DNA of 64,000 bases from Enteractinococcus coprophilus (lineage in GTDB: Bacteria; Actinomycetota; Actinomycetes; Actinomycetales; Micrococcaceae). A program made the translations under genes and the position numbers. Below, in pieces: positions 34,518 to 42,478 of this stretch. Where the stretch lies: NCBI RefSeq assembly GCF_006716305.1, contig NZ_VFOU01000001.1, positions 62,001 to 126,000 on the forward strand, given 5' to 3'. Position 1 is the first letter of the stretch. Each line of letters opens with the position of its first letter. The notes under the pieces were generated by a model. The model was not told the origin of the DNA. It made no database searches and saw only the letters and a list, made by a program, of their open reading frames with translations.

Positions 34518-35299
34518 TAAACCTCCCAAACGTAGCCGTCAGCTCGCAACTGGGCACGAGTGGCGCCGTTGAGCAGCGCTTGATGGATGTGTTCGCGCCC
34601 GGGGGCGAGTTCATAAGCTAAGAGTTCTTTGGCGGCCTGGGGATTGATTTCACCGATGCCCGCCGAGGGGCACCATCTAGCAACCGGACAGGCGCCGCAC
34701 GCGGGACGTTTAGCGTGACAAATTCGGCGCCCTAGGAAAATGACGCGGTTGGAAACTTCGGTGTAGTCTTTGGGCTCAAAGAGCGCGGCAATATCGCGTT
34801 CGACGACATTAGGATTCGTTGACTCCGTCCACCCAAACCGGTTGGCCAACCGGATGACGTGAGTATCGGTCGTGATGCCGGGGACGCCGAAAACGTTGCC
34901 CAGCACCACAAATGCGGTTTTGCGCCCCACCCCTGGAAGCTTGACAAGTTCCTCGAGGGTGCCAGGAACTTCGCCGTCGTGATGTTCCACCAGCGCCTGG
35001 GAAAGACCAAGCAGCGCGCGGGTTTTATTTTTATAAAACCCGGTGGAGCGAACGAGGTCTTGTACTTCGACCTCGGAGGCCTGGGCCATCGCATGGGCAT
35101 CAGGAAAACGCTGAAACAGTGCCGGGGTGACGGTATTGACGCGGATATCGGTGGTTTGGGCGCTGAGCACCGTGGCGACCAACAGCTCGAAGGCGTTGGA
35201 ATAATCCAGTTCCGCATGTGCATAGGGAAAGACCTCCCCGAGCACGCGGAAAATCTTGCGGGCTCGGCGCTTTTTGGCTAGGGGCGTCTCGTTACTCAC
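34517..35299 (-). CDS. nth: endonuclease III
   Basis: Bifunctional glycosylase/AP-lyase that removes oxidised pyrimidines. The 260 residues include the HhH motif LPGVGRKTAFVVLGN with the catalytic Lys, the catalytic Asp in TDTHVIRLANR, and the [4Fe-4S] loop CHAKRPACGACPVARWC (C-X6-C-X2-C-X5-C, about 195-211). GTG start at 35299, with GGAAAGGA upstream. Operon with the Nudix gene. Confidence 0.95.
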   Translation of the reverse strand: MSNETPLAKKRRARKIFRVLGEVFPYAHAELDYSNAFELLVATVLSAQTTDIRVNTVTPALFQRFPDAHAMAQASEVEVQDLVRSTGFYKNKTRALLGLSQALVEHHDGEVPGTLEELVKLPGVGRKTAFVVLGNVFGVPGITTDTHVIRLANRFGWTESTNPNVVERDIAALFEPKDYTEVSNRVIFLGRRICHAKRPACGACPVARWCPSAGIGEINPQAAKELLAYELAPGREHIHQALLNGATRAQLRADGYVWEV

Positions 35300-35465
35300 G
35301 GTGGTCCTTTCCTTGCGTCATCCTGTCTTATCCTAGGCCGCACAGGTCTCCCCACGTCGAATCCATGCGGATCATAACGTAATGACCGCTCATCGTGACA
35401 ACCATGACCGTTCAGCGCAGTGTGAATTTGAATGACGCAACCAAAACTCCTACCATGACCCTAGA

Positions 35466-35481
35466 TGTGACGACGATCACG
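35466..35481 (+). promoter_or_regulatory. CRP/GlxR-type operator before acs
   Basis: TGTGA-CGACGA-TCACG matches the CRP/GlxR half-sites TGTGA-N6-TCACA except for the last base. It lies 14 nt before the acs ATG (35496), next to the GAAGGAG ribosome site, a position more consistent with repression or roadblock than activation. acs is a known GlxR target in Corynebacterium. Confidence 0.45.
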
Positions 35482-35495
35482 ACCGAAGGAGCCTC

Positions 35496-37475
35496 ATGGT
35501 CACCACACACGAACTTGCCACACAACAACGAGCGCAAGAGCTTTATGCACAAGCCGCCACCGACCATGTCGAGTACTGGGCGGAGCGTTCCCGCACCGAA
35601 GTGCACTGGGACACCCCATTTACTGAAATACTGGACTGGTCCAATCCACCCTTTGCACGCTGGTTTGCCGACGGGACAACCAACGCATGCTACAACGCGG
35701 TGGATCGTCACGTTGCTGCCGGCAATGGCGACCGAGTTGCCCTGTATTTCGAGGGAGAACCTGGTGACTCTCAGGCCGTAACCTATGCCGAACTGCTCGA
35801 ACGGGTTTCCCAGACCGCTAACGCCCTGGAATCTCTGGGCATCGCCAAGGGCGACCGGGTTGCAATCTACCTGCCAATGCTGGTCGAGGCCGTGGTGGCC
35901 ATTTTGGCGTGTGCGCGCATCGGCGCGGTCCATTCGGTGGTCTTTGGCGGTTTCTCGGCCGAGGCATTGCGCTCGCGCATTGATGACGCCGAAGCCAAGG
36001 TGGTTATCACCGCCGATGGTTCTTATCGTCGCGGTAAGCCCAATATGCTCAAACCAATTGTCGATGAGGCGCTGACTCAAGACGGGCACACCGTGGAACA
36101 TGTGCTTGTTGTGCGGCGTAACGGTGAAGATATCACCTGGGTCGAAGGCCGCGATGCGTGGTTCGACGACGTCGTTGACGCCCAGCCCACCACCCACGAA
36201 ATTGTGTGGCACGAGGCCGAACATCCGTTGTTCATTCTGTACACTTCGGGCACCACGGGCACCCCGAAGGGCATTTTGCACACGACCGGCGGGTATCTGA
36301 CCCAGGTCACCGCCACTGCGCGAGATACGTTTGATCTGCAACCTGAGACCGACGTGTTCTGGTGTACCGCCGACGTCGGCTGGGTGACCGGGCATTCCTA
36401 TATTGTCTATGGCCCGATGTCCAACGGGGCAACCCAGGTCATCTACGAAGGTACCCCGGATGCACCACATCGCGGCCGCTGGTGGGAAATCGTCGAAAAA
36501 TACGGCGTGACCACGCTCTACACCGCGCCAACCGCGATCCGGGCTGCTATGAAATGGGGTCGTGATATCGCTGATCGTTATGACTTATCGTCCCTGCGCC
36601 TCTTGGGTTCGGTCGGTGAAGCGATCAACCCGGAAGCTTGGTACTGGTATCGCGAAGTTATCGGAAACAATAATGGTGCTGGCACGGTCAACGAAGATGG
36701 CAGCGTCACACCTGGCCCGCGCAAGACCGATCCGGTGCCCATTGCCGACACGTGGTGGCAGACCGAAACTGGCGCACACATTCTGACTCCGCTGCCTGCG
36801 CTCACCGCCGAGCAGCTCAAACCGGGCTCCGCGCAGCGAGCCGTGCCCGGGGTTGCCATCGATGTCGTGGATGAAGACGGCAACACCATGCAAGATACGT
36901 CTCAGGGGTTCTTGGTTATTCGTGAACCCTGGCCGGCTATGGCCCGTACCATTTGGGGGGATGATCAGCGGTTCGTCGACACCTACTGGTCACGATTTAA
37001 TGGCATGTATTTTGCTGGCGACGGCGCGCGCTTTGACGAGGACGGCGATATCTGGCTGCTGGGCCGTGTCGACGACGTGATGAACGTTTCCGGTCACCGC
37101 TTATCGACCACTGAGATCGAGTCCGCCCTGGTCGCACACCCGCTGGTCGCCGAGGCCGCGGTCGTGGGTGCCGCTGATGAGACCACCGGTCAAGCAATCT
37201 ATGCGTTTGTTATTTTGACCGAGGAATCAGACGGTGTTGCCGGCGAGAAAGCGGAAGCGACGCTGCGTGAACATGTGGCATCGCATATCGGGCCGATTGC
37301 TAAGCCACGTCGGATCTTGGTCACCAGCGACCTGCCGAAGACTCGTTCGGGCAAGATCATGCGGCGTCTGCTCAAAGACGCTGCGGAGGGCAAGACCCAG
37401 GCTGATGCAACCGCGCTGGCGACCTTGGCCGATCCTGCGGTCATGGAGGAAATTCTCAACGGTATGCGTGGCTAG
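35496..37475 (+). CDS. acs: acetyl-CoA synthetase (AMP-forming)
   Basis: Converts acetate, ATP and CoA to acetyl-CoA. The 659 residues carry ANL motifs [11 protein letters not shown] (about 248), TWWQTETG (about 418), [16 protein letters not shown] (about 523) and, near the C-terminus, [11 protein letters not shown], whose Lys is the residue acetylated in Acs regulation (PX4GK motif). ATG at 35496 with GAAGGAG 5 nt upstream. A strong terminator follows. Two candidate deacetylases, AcuC and a sirtuin, are encoded elsewhere in the window. Confidence 0.96.
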   Translation: MVTTHELATQQRAQELYAQAATDHVEYWAERSRTEVHWDTPFTEILDWSNPPFARWFADGTTNACYNAVDRHVAAGNGDRVALYFEGEPGDSQAVTYAELLERVSQTANALESLGIAKGDRVAIYLPMLVEAVVAILACARIGAVHSVVFGGFSAEALRSRIDDAEAKVVITADGSYRRGKPNMLKPIVDEALTQDGHTVEHVLVVRRNGEDITWVEGRDAWFDDVVDAQPTTHEIVWHEAEHPLFILYTSGTTGTPKGILHTTGGYLTQVTATARDTFDLQPETDVFWCTADVGWVTGHSYIVYGPMSNGATQVIYEGTPDAPHRGRWWEIVEKYGVTTLYTAPTAIRAAMKWGRDIADRYDLSSLRLLGSVGEAINPEAWYWYREVIGNNNGAGTVNEDGSVTPGPRKTDPVPIADTWWQTETGAHILTPLPALTAEQLKPGSAQRAVPGVAIDVVDEDGNTMQDTSQGFLVIREPWPAMARTIWGDDQRFVDTYWSRFNGMYFAGDGARFDEDGDIWLLGRVDDVMNVSGHRLSTTEIESALVAHPLVAEAAVVGAADETTGQAIYAFVILTEESDGVAGEKAEATLREHVASHIGPIAKPRRILVTSDLPKTRSGKIMRRLLKDAAEGKTQADATALATLADPAVMEEILNGMRG

Positions 37476-37496
37476 CCACTGAGGATCGCTAAACCC

Positions 37497-37545
37497 AAAA
37501 GGGTCGCGGCCCCCAACCGGTTTGGTTGTGGGCCGCGACCCTTTT
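37497..37545. terminator. strong terminator between acs and metS
   Basis: AAAAGGGTCGCGGCCC (37497-37512) and GGGCCGCGACCCTTTT (37530-37545) form a 16-bp perfect stem. T runs lie on both strands (plus CTTTTTG; minus CCCTTTTGGG), so it serves acs and the convergent metP-metS operon. Confidence 0.9.
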
Positions 37546-37561
37546 TGAGTATTCACGTTGG

Positions 37562-37711
37562 CTAAAGGGTTTTACGGCTTAGACGTTCTTCGTCTGCAAA
37601 TTCGCCAGACAGTTCGTCCGGGTTACGTTGCAGATTGATCAGCGCAAAGATGACACCGCCAAAGACGGTAACGCAAGCGATGACCATCATGATGATTGCA
37701 ATGGCGCTCAT
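37562..37711 (-). CDS. metS: MetS-type small subunit of NSS amino-acid transporter
   Basis: A 49-residue protein. One hydrophobic helix (SAIAIIMMVIACVTVFGG) is followed by NLQRNPDELSGEF and a charged tail, the pattern of the small subunit of the methionine/alanine NSS importer (MetS of Corynebacterium, required for MetP activity). The ATG at 37711 overlaps the metP stop (ATGA). The gene is too short for usual ORF cut-offs, but family pattern, coupling and terminator support it. Confidence 0.85.
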   Translation of the reverse strand: MSAIAIIMMVIACVTVFGGVIFALINLQRNPDELSGEFADEERLSRKTL

Positions 37712-39336
37712 GGTGTGACCTCTTGTTCTGGTTCTTGTGCGGAAGCGTGCTTACCCACAGGTGGATCAGATTCATCAAGCGGGTACTCATTCGATGAGTG
37801 CTCGGTGTACAGTGCTGAATTCTGCGGCCATGGAATCAGGCTCAGAATGACGGCAATAACGATCAAGCCGAGAGCCATACCCCAGCCAAACGTATTGACA
37901 TACCACCCTGGATAGCCTTCGTAGGGTTCTTCAGCCGTGATGAGGTTGATGAACTCCGAAATAAGCATGTATCCAAGAACAACCGGTAGCACAATGGCGA
38001 CCAGGATCTTGTAAATGGTGCCCAGCCTGAACGATGAGACCTTGTTGAGGTGGGTCACCATGCGGCCGAGACGACGTAGTAACCATGCCACGACAACGAC
38101 TGCTACAAATGCTGCAGCGACGATGCCGAATTGGTTGACGAACTTGTCTAAAGTATCCAGCAGATACACCCCGGAGGTCGTACCGAACCCGAAGAGTGAA
38201 ATCAGGGCTAGGAGCGTTCCGACGCCCCAGACGACGGCATTACGGGACCAGCCGGTCTTATCTTTGATAGCAGAGAAGGTGACCTCCAGAATCGAGATCA
38301 TCGAAGTGAAGCCCGCCACTAAGAGTGAACCAAAGAACAAAATACCGATGACTGGTCCCAGCCCGAGCGGGGCTTGAGAGATAATTTCCGGAAACGCCAC
38401 GAACGCCAGGCCAATGCCTGAGGTGACGACTTCGCCAATCTGCACACCGGCGGCTTGCGCCATAAAGCCCAGGGTCGAAAAGACGCCGATGCCCGCTAGG
38501 ATCTCAAACCCTGAGTTTGAAAACGCTACGACCATGCCTGAAGACGTCAGGTTGGTACGCCGTTTCAGGTACGAAGCATAGGTAATCATAATGCCGAAGC
38601 CAACAGACAGCGAGAAGAAGATCTGACCATAAGCCGCGATCCACACGCTCGGGTTGAGCAAAGCTTCCCAGTTCGGTGTGAACAGGGCATCTAAGCCTGT
38701 GAACGCACCCGGAAGGGTCAGCGCAATCACGACCAGCACCAAAAACATCAGCACAAGTAAAGGGATCCCAATTGCCGAGGCGAGACCAATACCACGCCGG
38801 ACACCGAAAGCGAGGATCAAAAGCGTTGCCACCCAGATGACCAGCAGCGGCCAGAACACTCCCGGAACAAGGTCAAAGTTGAGTGCCGGAGTCTCTGCCG
38901 CTTGCAAATACTCTTCAAAGAAGAAAACATTGGGGTCATCTCCCCACGCTTCAGTTGCCGAGAAGAAAATATACATCGCAGACCAGGCCAGAATGGCTGC
39001 GTAGTAGATGCCGATGACGACACAGATCATCGCATGCCACCAACCGACGGCCTCGGTCCGTTTGTGGAGTCGACGGAAGGTCAGCGGTGGGGACCCTTTG
39101 AAACGGTGGCCCAACGCGTAGTCGAAGAATAACAGCGGGATACCGGCCGATAACAGGGCAACGAGGTACGGAATAATAAACGCGCCGCCGCCATTTTCAT
39201 ACGCGATATACGGAAACCGCCAAATATTGCCGAGCCCAATTGCAGAGCCCATGGCCGCAAGGATGAATATCCAACGACCACCAAAATCTTCACGCACTTG
39301 GGATTTTGTTGGCGCAGAAGTTACTTGAGAGGACAT
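37708..39336 (-). CDS. metP: sodium-dependent NSS-family transporter, MetP-like
   Basis: LeuT-fold sodium symporter of 542 residues, probably importing methionine and alanine given its MetS partner. The N-terminal NSS signature is RWIFILAAMGSAIGLGNIWR with FPYIAYENGGGAF just after; 11-12 helices follow. The ATG at 39336 has GAAGGGG upstream; the longer in-frame start at 39411 has no family similarity. Transcribed with metS. Confidence 0.92.
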   Translation of the reverse strand: MSSQVTSAPTKSQVREDFGGRWIFILAAMGSAIGLGNIWRFPYIAYENGGGAFIIPYLVALLSAGIPLLFFDYALGHRFKGSPPLTFRRLHKRTEAVGWWHAMICVVIGIYYAAILAWSAMYIFFSATEAWGDDPNVFFFEEYLQAAETPALNFDLVPGVFWPLLVIWVATLLILAFGVRRGIGLASAIGIPLLVLMFLVLVVIALTLPGAFTGLDALFTPNWEALLNPSVWIAAYGQIFFSLSVGFGIMITYASYLKRRTNLTSSGMVVAFSNSGFEILAGIGVFSTLGFMAQAAGVQIGEVVTSGIGLAFVAFPEIISQAPLGLGPVIGILFFGSLLVAGFTSMISILEVTFSAIKDKTGWSRNAVVWGVGTLLALISLFGFGTTSGVYLLDTLDKFVNQFGIVAAAFVAVVVVAWLLRRLGRMVTHLNKVSSFRLGTIYKILVAIVLPVVLGYMLISEFINLITAEEPYEGYPGWYVNTFGWGMALGLIVIAVILSLIPWPQNSALYTEHSSNEYPLDESDPPVGKHASAQEPEQEVTP

Positions 39337-39486
39337 CTCTACCCCTTCAGAACAGGCGATGTGAGCAACAGTCACAGTATGACTTGTGCCACCAAGATTA
39401 CGCCTTGTCATGCGTTAGAACAATATACCCGGGCGAAACAGACACGCTTTGACTTGGGAATCGAGCTCTGGCCTATGCTGTGGTGC

Positions 39487-40680
39487 TTATTCCAGGCAGT
39501 GTCCAGTGGATACCGGCTGCGAAAGATGAGCGGCCTGGTTGACCACCTCAGCGATTTCAGCATGGGACATCGCATAACCAATATCGGCTTCTGAAGCGCG
39601 AGCAAAAATGACGCCTGCGACCGTGCCATCTTCCCCTACCAGCGCTCCGCCCGAATTTCCTTGACGTACTTCGACAGCCAATTGGTACACGTCACGCAAC
39701 TGGGCATTTTCGTCATAAATGTTCGCCACGGTCGCTGGGCCTCGGGCTTGAATTTCGGCCCCAAGGATCTGGTGTGGTCCGCCGGAGGGGAACCCTAAAA
39801 CAAATGCCGGATCTCCCGGCTCGAGAGCCTCACCAAACTCCACACTTGGCAGTTGGGCTCCAGGCAAGGCGATAATGGCAACGTCGATATCCGGGTCAAA
39901 AGCCACGACTTGACCGGTGAAGAGTTCTCCATCGAATGACTCAACCTGGGGCGCTTCGACGCCCGCTACCACATGGGCGTTCGTTACCACCCGGTCACCT
40001 GTCACGGCAAAGCCAGAACCGGTCTGGCTCTGGCCACATTCATAGGCACTCCCCGTGATACGCACCGAAGAGGCACTCGTTTCGTGTACTTCATCGGCGG
40101 GTTCAAGCGCGGGCTTCTCGACCTCTGGCTCTGCCGTTCCTGCCAGATCCATTTCGGGAAGTTCCGAGGAGTCCAGGATGTCTGCTCGGACATCAGCAAC
40201 CCAAATACGAGCGCTTTCAGGTGTCAGCGTTGTCGTCCACGCCACAATTGTGGAATTTTTTAGCACGCTGGTAATGCCAGGAACACCGACGCTGGAGATA
40301 GAGAAGGCGACCAGCGAAATGATGAGACCCGCCACCACTGTATTGCCGATTGCGCCTAAGAATTTATCGATGGTGCGCATCAACGGGTGGCTGATATGTA
40401 AGCGCAGTCTGCGACCGATCTTGCGACCGATCACCATACCGAGCCAGATCAACACTGCAGTGACAGCCACCATGATGACAATCCGGATGACCCCAGCGGG
40501 GACCAGTTGAACAATCAGTGGCATCAAAAACAAGCCACCGAATACCCCTACAACTGCGCCTGCAACGGTGCCCATCGAGACCCAGAACCCTCGACGAAAA
40601 CCGATCAGAATAACAATGCTGAGCACAACGAGTAAGGCCCAATCAAGCAAGGAAAGCGCTATGACCACCCACCGTCCCAT
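39487..40680 (-). CDS. MarP-like membrane serine protease (CvpA + trypsin-like)
   Basis: A 397-residue protein. Residues 1-160 form a four-helix CvpA/colicin-V-production-like membrane domain, then an Ala/Glu/Pro linker, then a chymotrypsin-fold protease (about 205-390). The triad is visible: His in VTNAHVV, Asp in DPDIDVAII and Ser in RQGNSGGALVG. Cys216 in AYECGQSQTGSGF recalls the periplasmic MarP protease of Mycobacterium, which helps resist acid and remodels the cell wall. The ATG at 40680 faces the crp promoter region. Confidence 0.9.
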   Translation of the reverse strand: MGRWVVIALSLLDWALLVVLSIVILIGFRRGFWVSMGTVAGAVVGVFGGLFLMPLIVQLVPAGVIRIVIMVAVTAVLIWLGMVIGRKIGRRLRLHISHPLMRTIDKFLGAIGNTVVAGLIISLVAFSISSVGVPGITSVLKNSTIVAWTTTLTPESARIWVADVRADILDSSELPEMDLAGTAEPEVEKPALEPADEVHETSASSVRITGSAYECGQSQTGSGFAVTGDRVVTNAHVVAGVEAPQVESFDGELFTGQVVAFDPDIDVAIIALPGAQLPSVEFGEALEPGDPAFVLGFPSGGPHQILGAEIQARGPATVANIYDENAQLRDVYQLAVEVRQGNSGGALVGEDGTVAGVIFARASEADIGYAMSHAEIAEVVNQAAHLSQPVSTGHCLE

Positions 40681-40982
40681 CAGCTGTCCCTATTGGCGGC
40701 TACAATCATTTAAGCGTAGCCGGTTCTGCTATCTTATGCCCGAGCCACGGAAAGCGTCATTATTCGGTTGATTTTTAGACTATCGTAGAAGAATATTTCG
40801 CTGCTGGTTGTGACGATTTCCACAATGCTTTCTACATTGGATAGAATTGGCTGGAAGCCCATGTCGAAACGCACTAACATTTGTGTGCCCGATCCGGCAT
40901 TCATCGGCACTTCACCAACAGTGACCAAGTTCCGACACGTTTGAGTTCGGCCCATAAGGCCAGTAAGGAAATTTTCACCACC
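40681..40982. other. 302-bp divergent region between marP-like and crp
   Basis: No gene is seen. The region holds a CRP-type palindrome (40809-40824), a possible crp promoter around TAGAAT about 130 nt before the crp ATG, and AT-rich sequence near 40740-40800 that may contain the marP promoter. The crp leader would exceed 100 nt. AAGGAAAT lies 9 nt before the crp ATG. Confidence 0.45.
40809..40824. promoter_or_regulatory. CRP/GlxR-type operator upstream of crp
   Basis: TGTGA-CGATTT-CCACA fits TGTGA-N6-TCACA with one mismatch; extended by one base each way it is a perfect TTGTG/CACAA palindrome. It lies 158 bp before the crp start codon, close to a -10-like TAGAAT, consistent with autoregulation, and 129 bp from the marP-like start. 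Confidence 0.45.
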
Positions 40983-41660
40983 ATGGATCTAGACGTATTG
41001 CGCAATGCACCGCTCTTCACTCACCTTGACGATGAGGTGTTCAGCGCTCTGACCGCGGAGCTGACCGAAGTCGAACTGTCACGCGGCGCTTCAGTATTCC
41101 ACGAAGGCGATGACGGCGATCAGCTGTACGTCATCTTGTCGGGCAAGATCAAGCTCGGTCGCACCGCCCCAGACGGTCGCGAAAACCTGCTGGCTATTCT
41201 TGGCCCAGGCGAGGTCTTTGGCGAGATGGCGCTATTCAACCCAGCTCCTCGTTCCGCATCGGCAACCGCAGTTTCAGCAACGAGCCTGGCTGGCCTTCGC
41301 CACGAAAACCTACGCAAGGTTATTTATTCTTCGCCAGAAGTTTCCATGCAGTTGCTTGGCGCTCTAGCACGTCGTTTGTCTCGCACAAATGAATCTCTGG
41401 CAGACCTTGTCTTCTCCGATGTCCCAGGACGCGTTGCCAAGGCTCTGCTGGACCTGGCCGACCGCTTCGGCCGTCCAACCGCAGACGGTCTGCTGGTAGC
41501 TCACGATCTCACGCAGGAAGAGCTGGCTCAGCTAGTCGGAGCTTCCCGTGAAACCGTCAACAAGGCCCTTGCCGAATTCGTCCAGCGCGATTGGCTGCGT
41601 CTCGAAAACCGCGCCGTCATTATCCTGGACCTGCAGCGTCTGCGCCAGCGCGCACGCTAA
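40983..41660 (+). CDS. crp: Crp/Fnr-family transcriptional regulator (GlxR/Crp-like)
   Basis: cAMP-type receptor protein of 225 residues, resembling GlxR of Corynebacterium and Crp of Mycobacterium. The cyclic-nucleotide barrel (about 1-115) includes GEVFGEMALFNPAPRSASA, the phosphate-binding cassette. The winged helix has TQEELAQLVGASRETVNKAL (about 172-191). ATG at 40983, chosen over a longer frame because MDLDVLRNAPLF is the family start. Codon use looks more biased than in neighbouring genes, suggesting high expression. A 23-bp terminator follows. Confidence 0.95.
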   Translation: MDLDVLRNAPLFTHLDDEVFSALTAELTEVELSRGASVFHEGDDGDQLYVILSGKIKLGRTAPDGRENLLAILGPGEVFGEMALFNPAPRSASATAVSATSLAGLRHENLRKVIYSSPEVSMQLLGALARRLSRTNESLADLVFSDVPGRVAKALLDLADRFGRPTADGLLVAHDLTQEELAQLVGASRETVNKALAEFVQRDWLRLENRAVIILDLQRLRQRAR

Positions 41661-41676
41661 ACAGCTCCAACGCTTG

Positions 41677-41727
41677 TTAAACCACTGCCGGGCTGAAGAA
41701 TACCTCTTCAGCCCGGCAGTGGTTTAA
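41677..41727. terminator. 23-bp perfect bidirectional terminator
   Basis: Left arm 41677-41699 (starts TTAAACCACTGCC) and right arm 41705-41727 (ends CAGTGGTTTAA) are exact complements around ATACC. It separates crp (plus) from the convergent ridA-like gene. Confidence 0.9.
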
Positions 41728-41764
41728 TCACAGACTGCGTGTCACAGTCCTGAGTCTTGGAGTC

Positions 41765-42229
41765 CTAGTCTTGGACCTTCACAATCATCTCGACTTCCAC
41801 CGGAACATTCATCGGGAGCATCGCTACGCCCACTGCTGATCGGGCGTGCTGTCCTTTCTCTTGGAAGATCTCGGCGAGAAATTCGGATGCACCATTAATC
41901 ACGATGTGTTGCTGATCGAAGTCTGAAGCTGAGGATACAAACCCGACTACTTTCGTGACCTGTGTGATCTTATCTAGATCCCCAATCTCCGTTTTGATGG
42001 CGGCCAACGCGTTGAGCACGCAAATGCGGGCATAATCTGCGGCATCTTCAACACTGACATTTTGACCGACTTTGCCGGTGCCAGCTGGTTTGCCATCGAC
42101 CATCGGAAGCTGGCCTGAGGTATAAATATTGTCACCATCACGCATGGTGGGCACGTAAGCGGCCAGCGGCTTGCCGACTGCGGGCAGAGTATACCCGGCT
42201 TCTTCGATACGCTGTTCGATAGCGGACAT
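41765..42229 (-). CDS. RidA/YjgF-family protein
   Basis: A 154-residue RidA-like protein, a family that removes reactive enamine/imine intermediates from PLP enzymes. The blocks YTSGQLPMVDG, YARICVLNALAAIKTEIG and SAVGVAMLPMNVPVEVEMI are visible. The longer, YjgF-related actinobacterial form lacks the Arg of canonical RidA in its 'R(T/A)CV' segment (RSAVGV here), so deaminase activity is uncertain. The ATG at 42229 has AAGGAG 5 nt upstream and follows the DUF4177 gene by 11 nt. Confidence 0.88.
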   Translation of the reverse strand: MSAIEQRIEEAGYTLPAVGKPLAAYVPTMRDGDNIYTSGQLPMVDGKPAGTGKVGQNVSVEDAADYARICVLNALAAIKTEIGDLDKITQVTKVVGFVSSASDFDQQHIVINGASEFLAEIFQEKGQHARSAVGVAMLPMNVPVEVEMIVKVQD

Positions 42230-42240
42230 GAGACTCCTTG

Positions 42241-42408
42241 TTATTCTGACTTTGGTCGTTTGAGATAGGCGACCGGCGCATTACCGTCCGGTCCAGGGAT
42301 GACGGTGACAAGCTCCCAGCCGTCGTCACCCCACTGATCGAGAATTTGTTTCGTAGCATGAATCAGCAAGGGCAGCGTGGCGTATTCCCACTTTTGGTTA
42401 ACACTCAT
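42241..42408 (-). CDS. DUF4177 small protein
   Basis: A 55-residue protein: MSVNQKWEYATLPLL at the start, DQWGDDGWELVTVIPG in the middle, which is the DUF4177 hallmark (W-E-Y ... G-W-E-L-V), and a lysine-rich end. ATG at 42408 and TAA at 42241-42243; the ridA-like gene follows immediately. Function unknown. In actinobacteria this pair commonly sits divergent from the class A PBP gene, as here. Confidence 0.85.
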   Translation of the reverse strand: MSVNQKWEYATLPLLIHATKQILDQWGDDGWELVTVIPGPDGNAPVAYLKRPKSE

Positions 42409-42466
42409 ACCTTAACCGTATCTTGCGCCGAGAGCTTTCGAACAGATTTGATGTTGTGCTTCGTAG

Positions 42467-42472
42467 TAGACT
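42467..42472 (+). promoter_or_regulatory. putative -10 (TAGACT) of the PBP gene, leaderless
   Basis: TAGACT ends 6 nt before the ATG at 42479, and no Shine-Dalgarno sequence is present in the gap. A TTGATG lies upstream but with a 13-nt spacer, too short to be a convincing -35. Confidence 0.45.
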
Positions 42473-42478
42473 GCCGAC

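Noticed and set aside
35412-36470. Open frame of 352 codons antisense to acs
   Set aside because: It covers conserved acs domains; its translation has no domain and it would cross the acs promoter.
39360-39376. TGTGA-N7-TCACA upstream of metP as a CRP site
   Set aside because: The spacer is 7, not the 6 needed for CRP half-site phasing; kept only as a curiosity.
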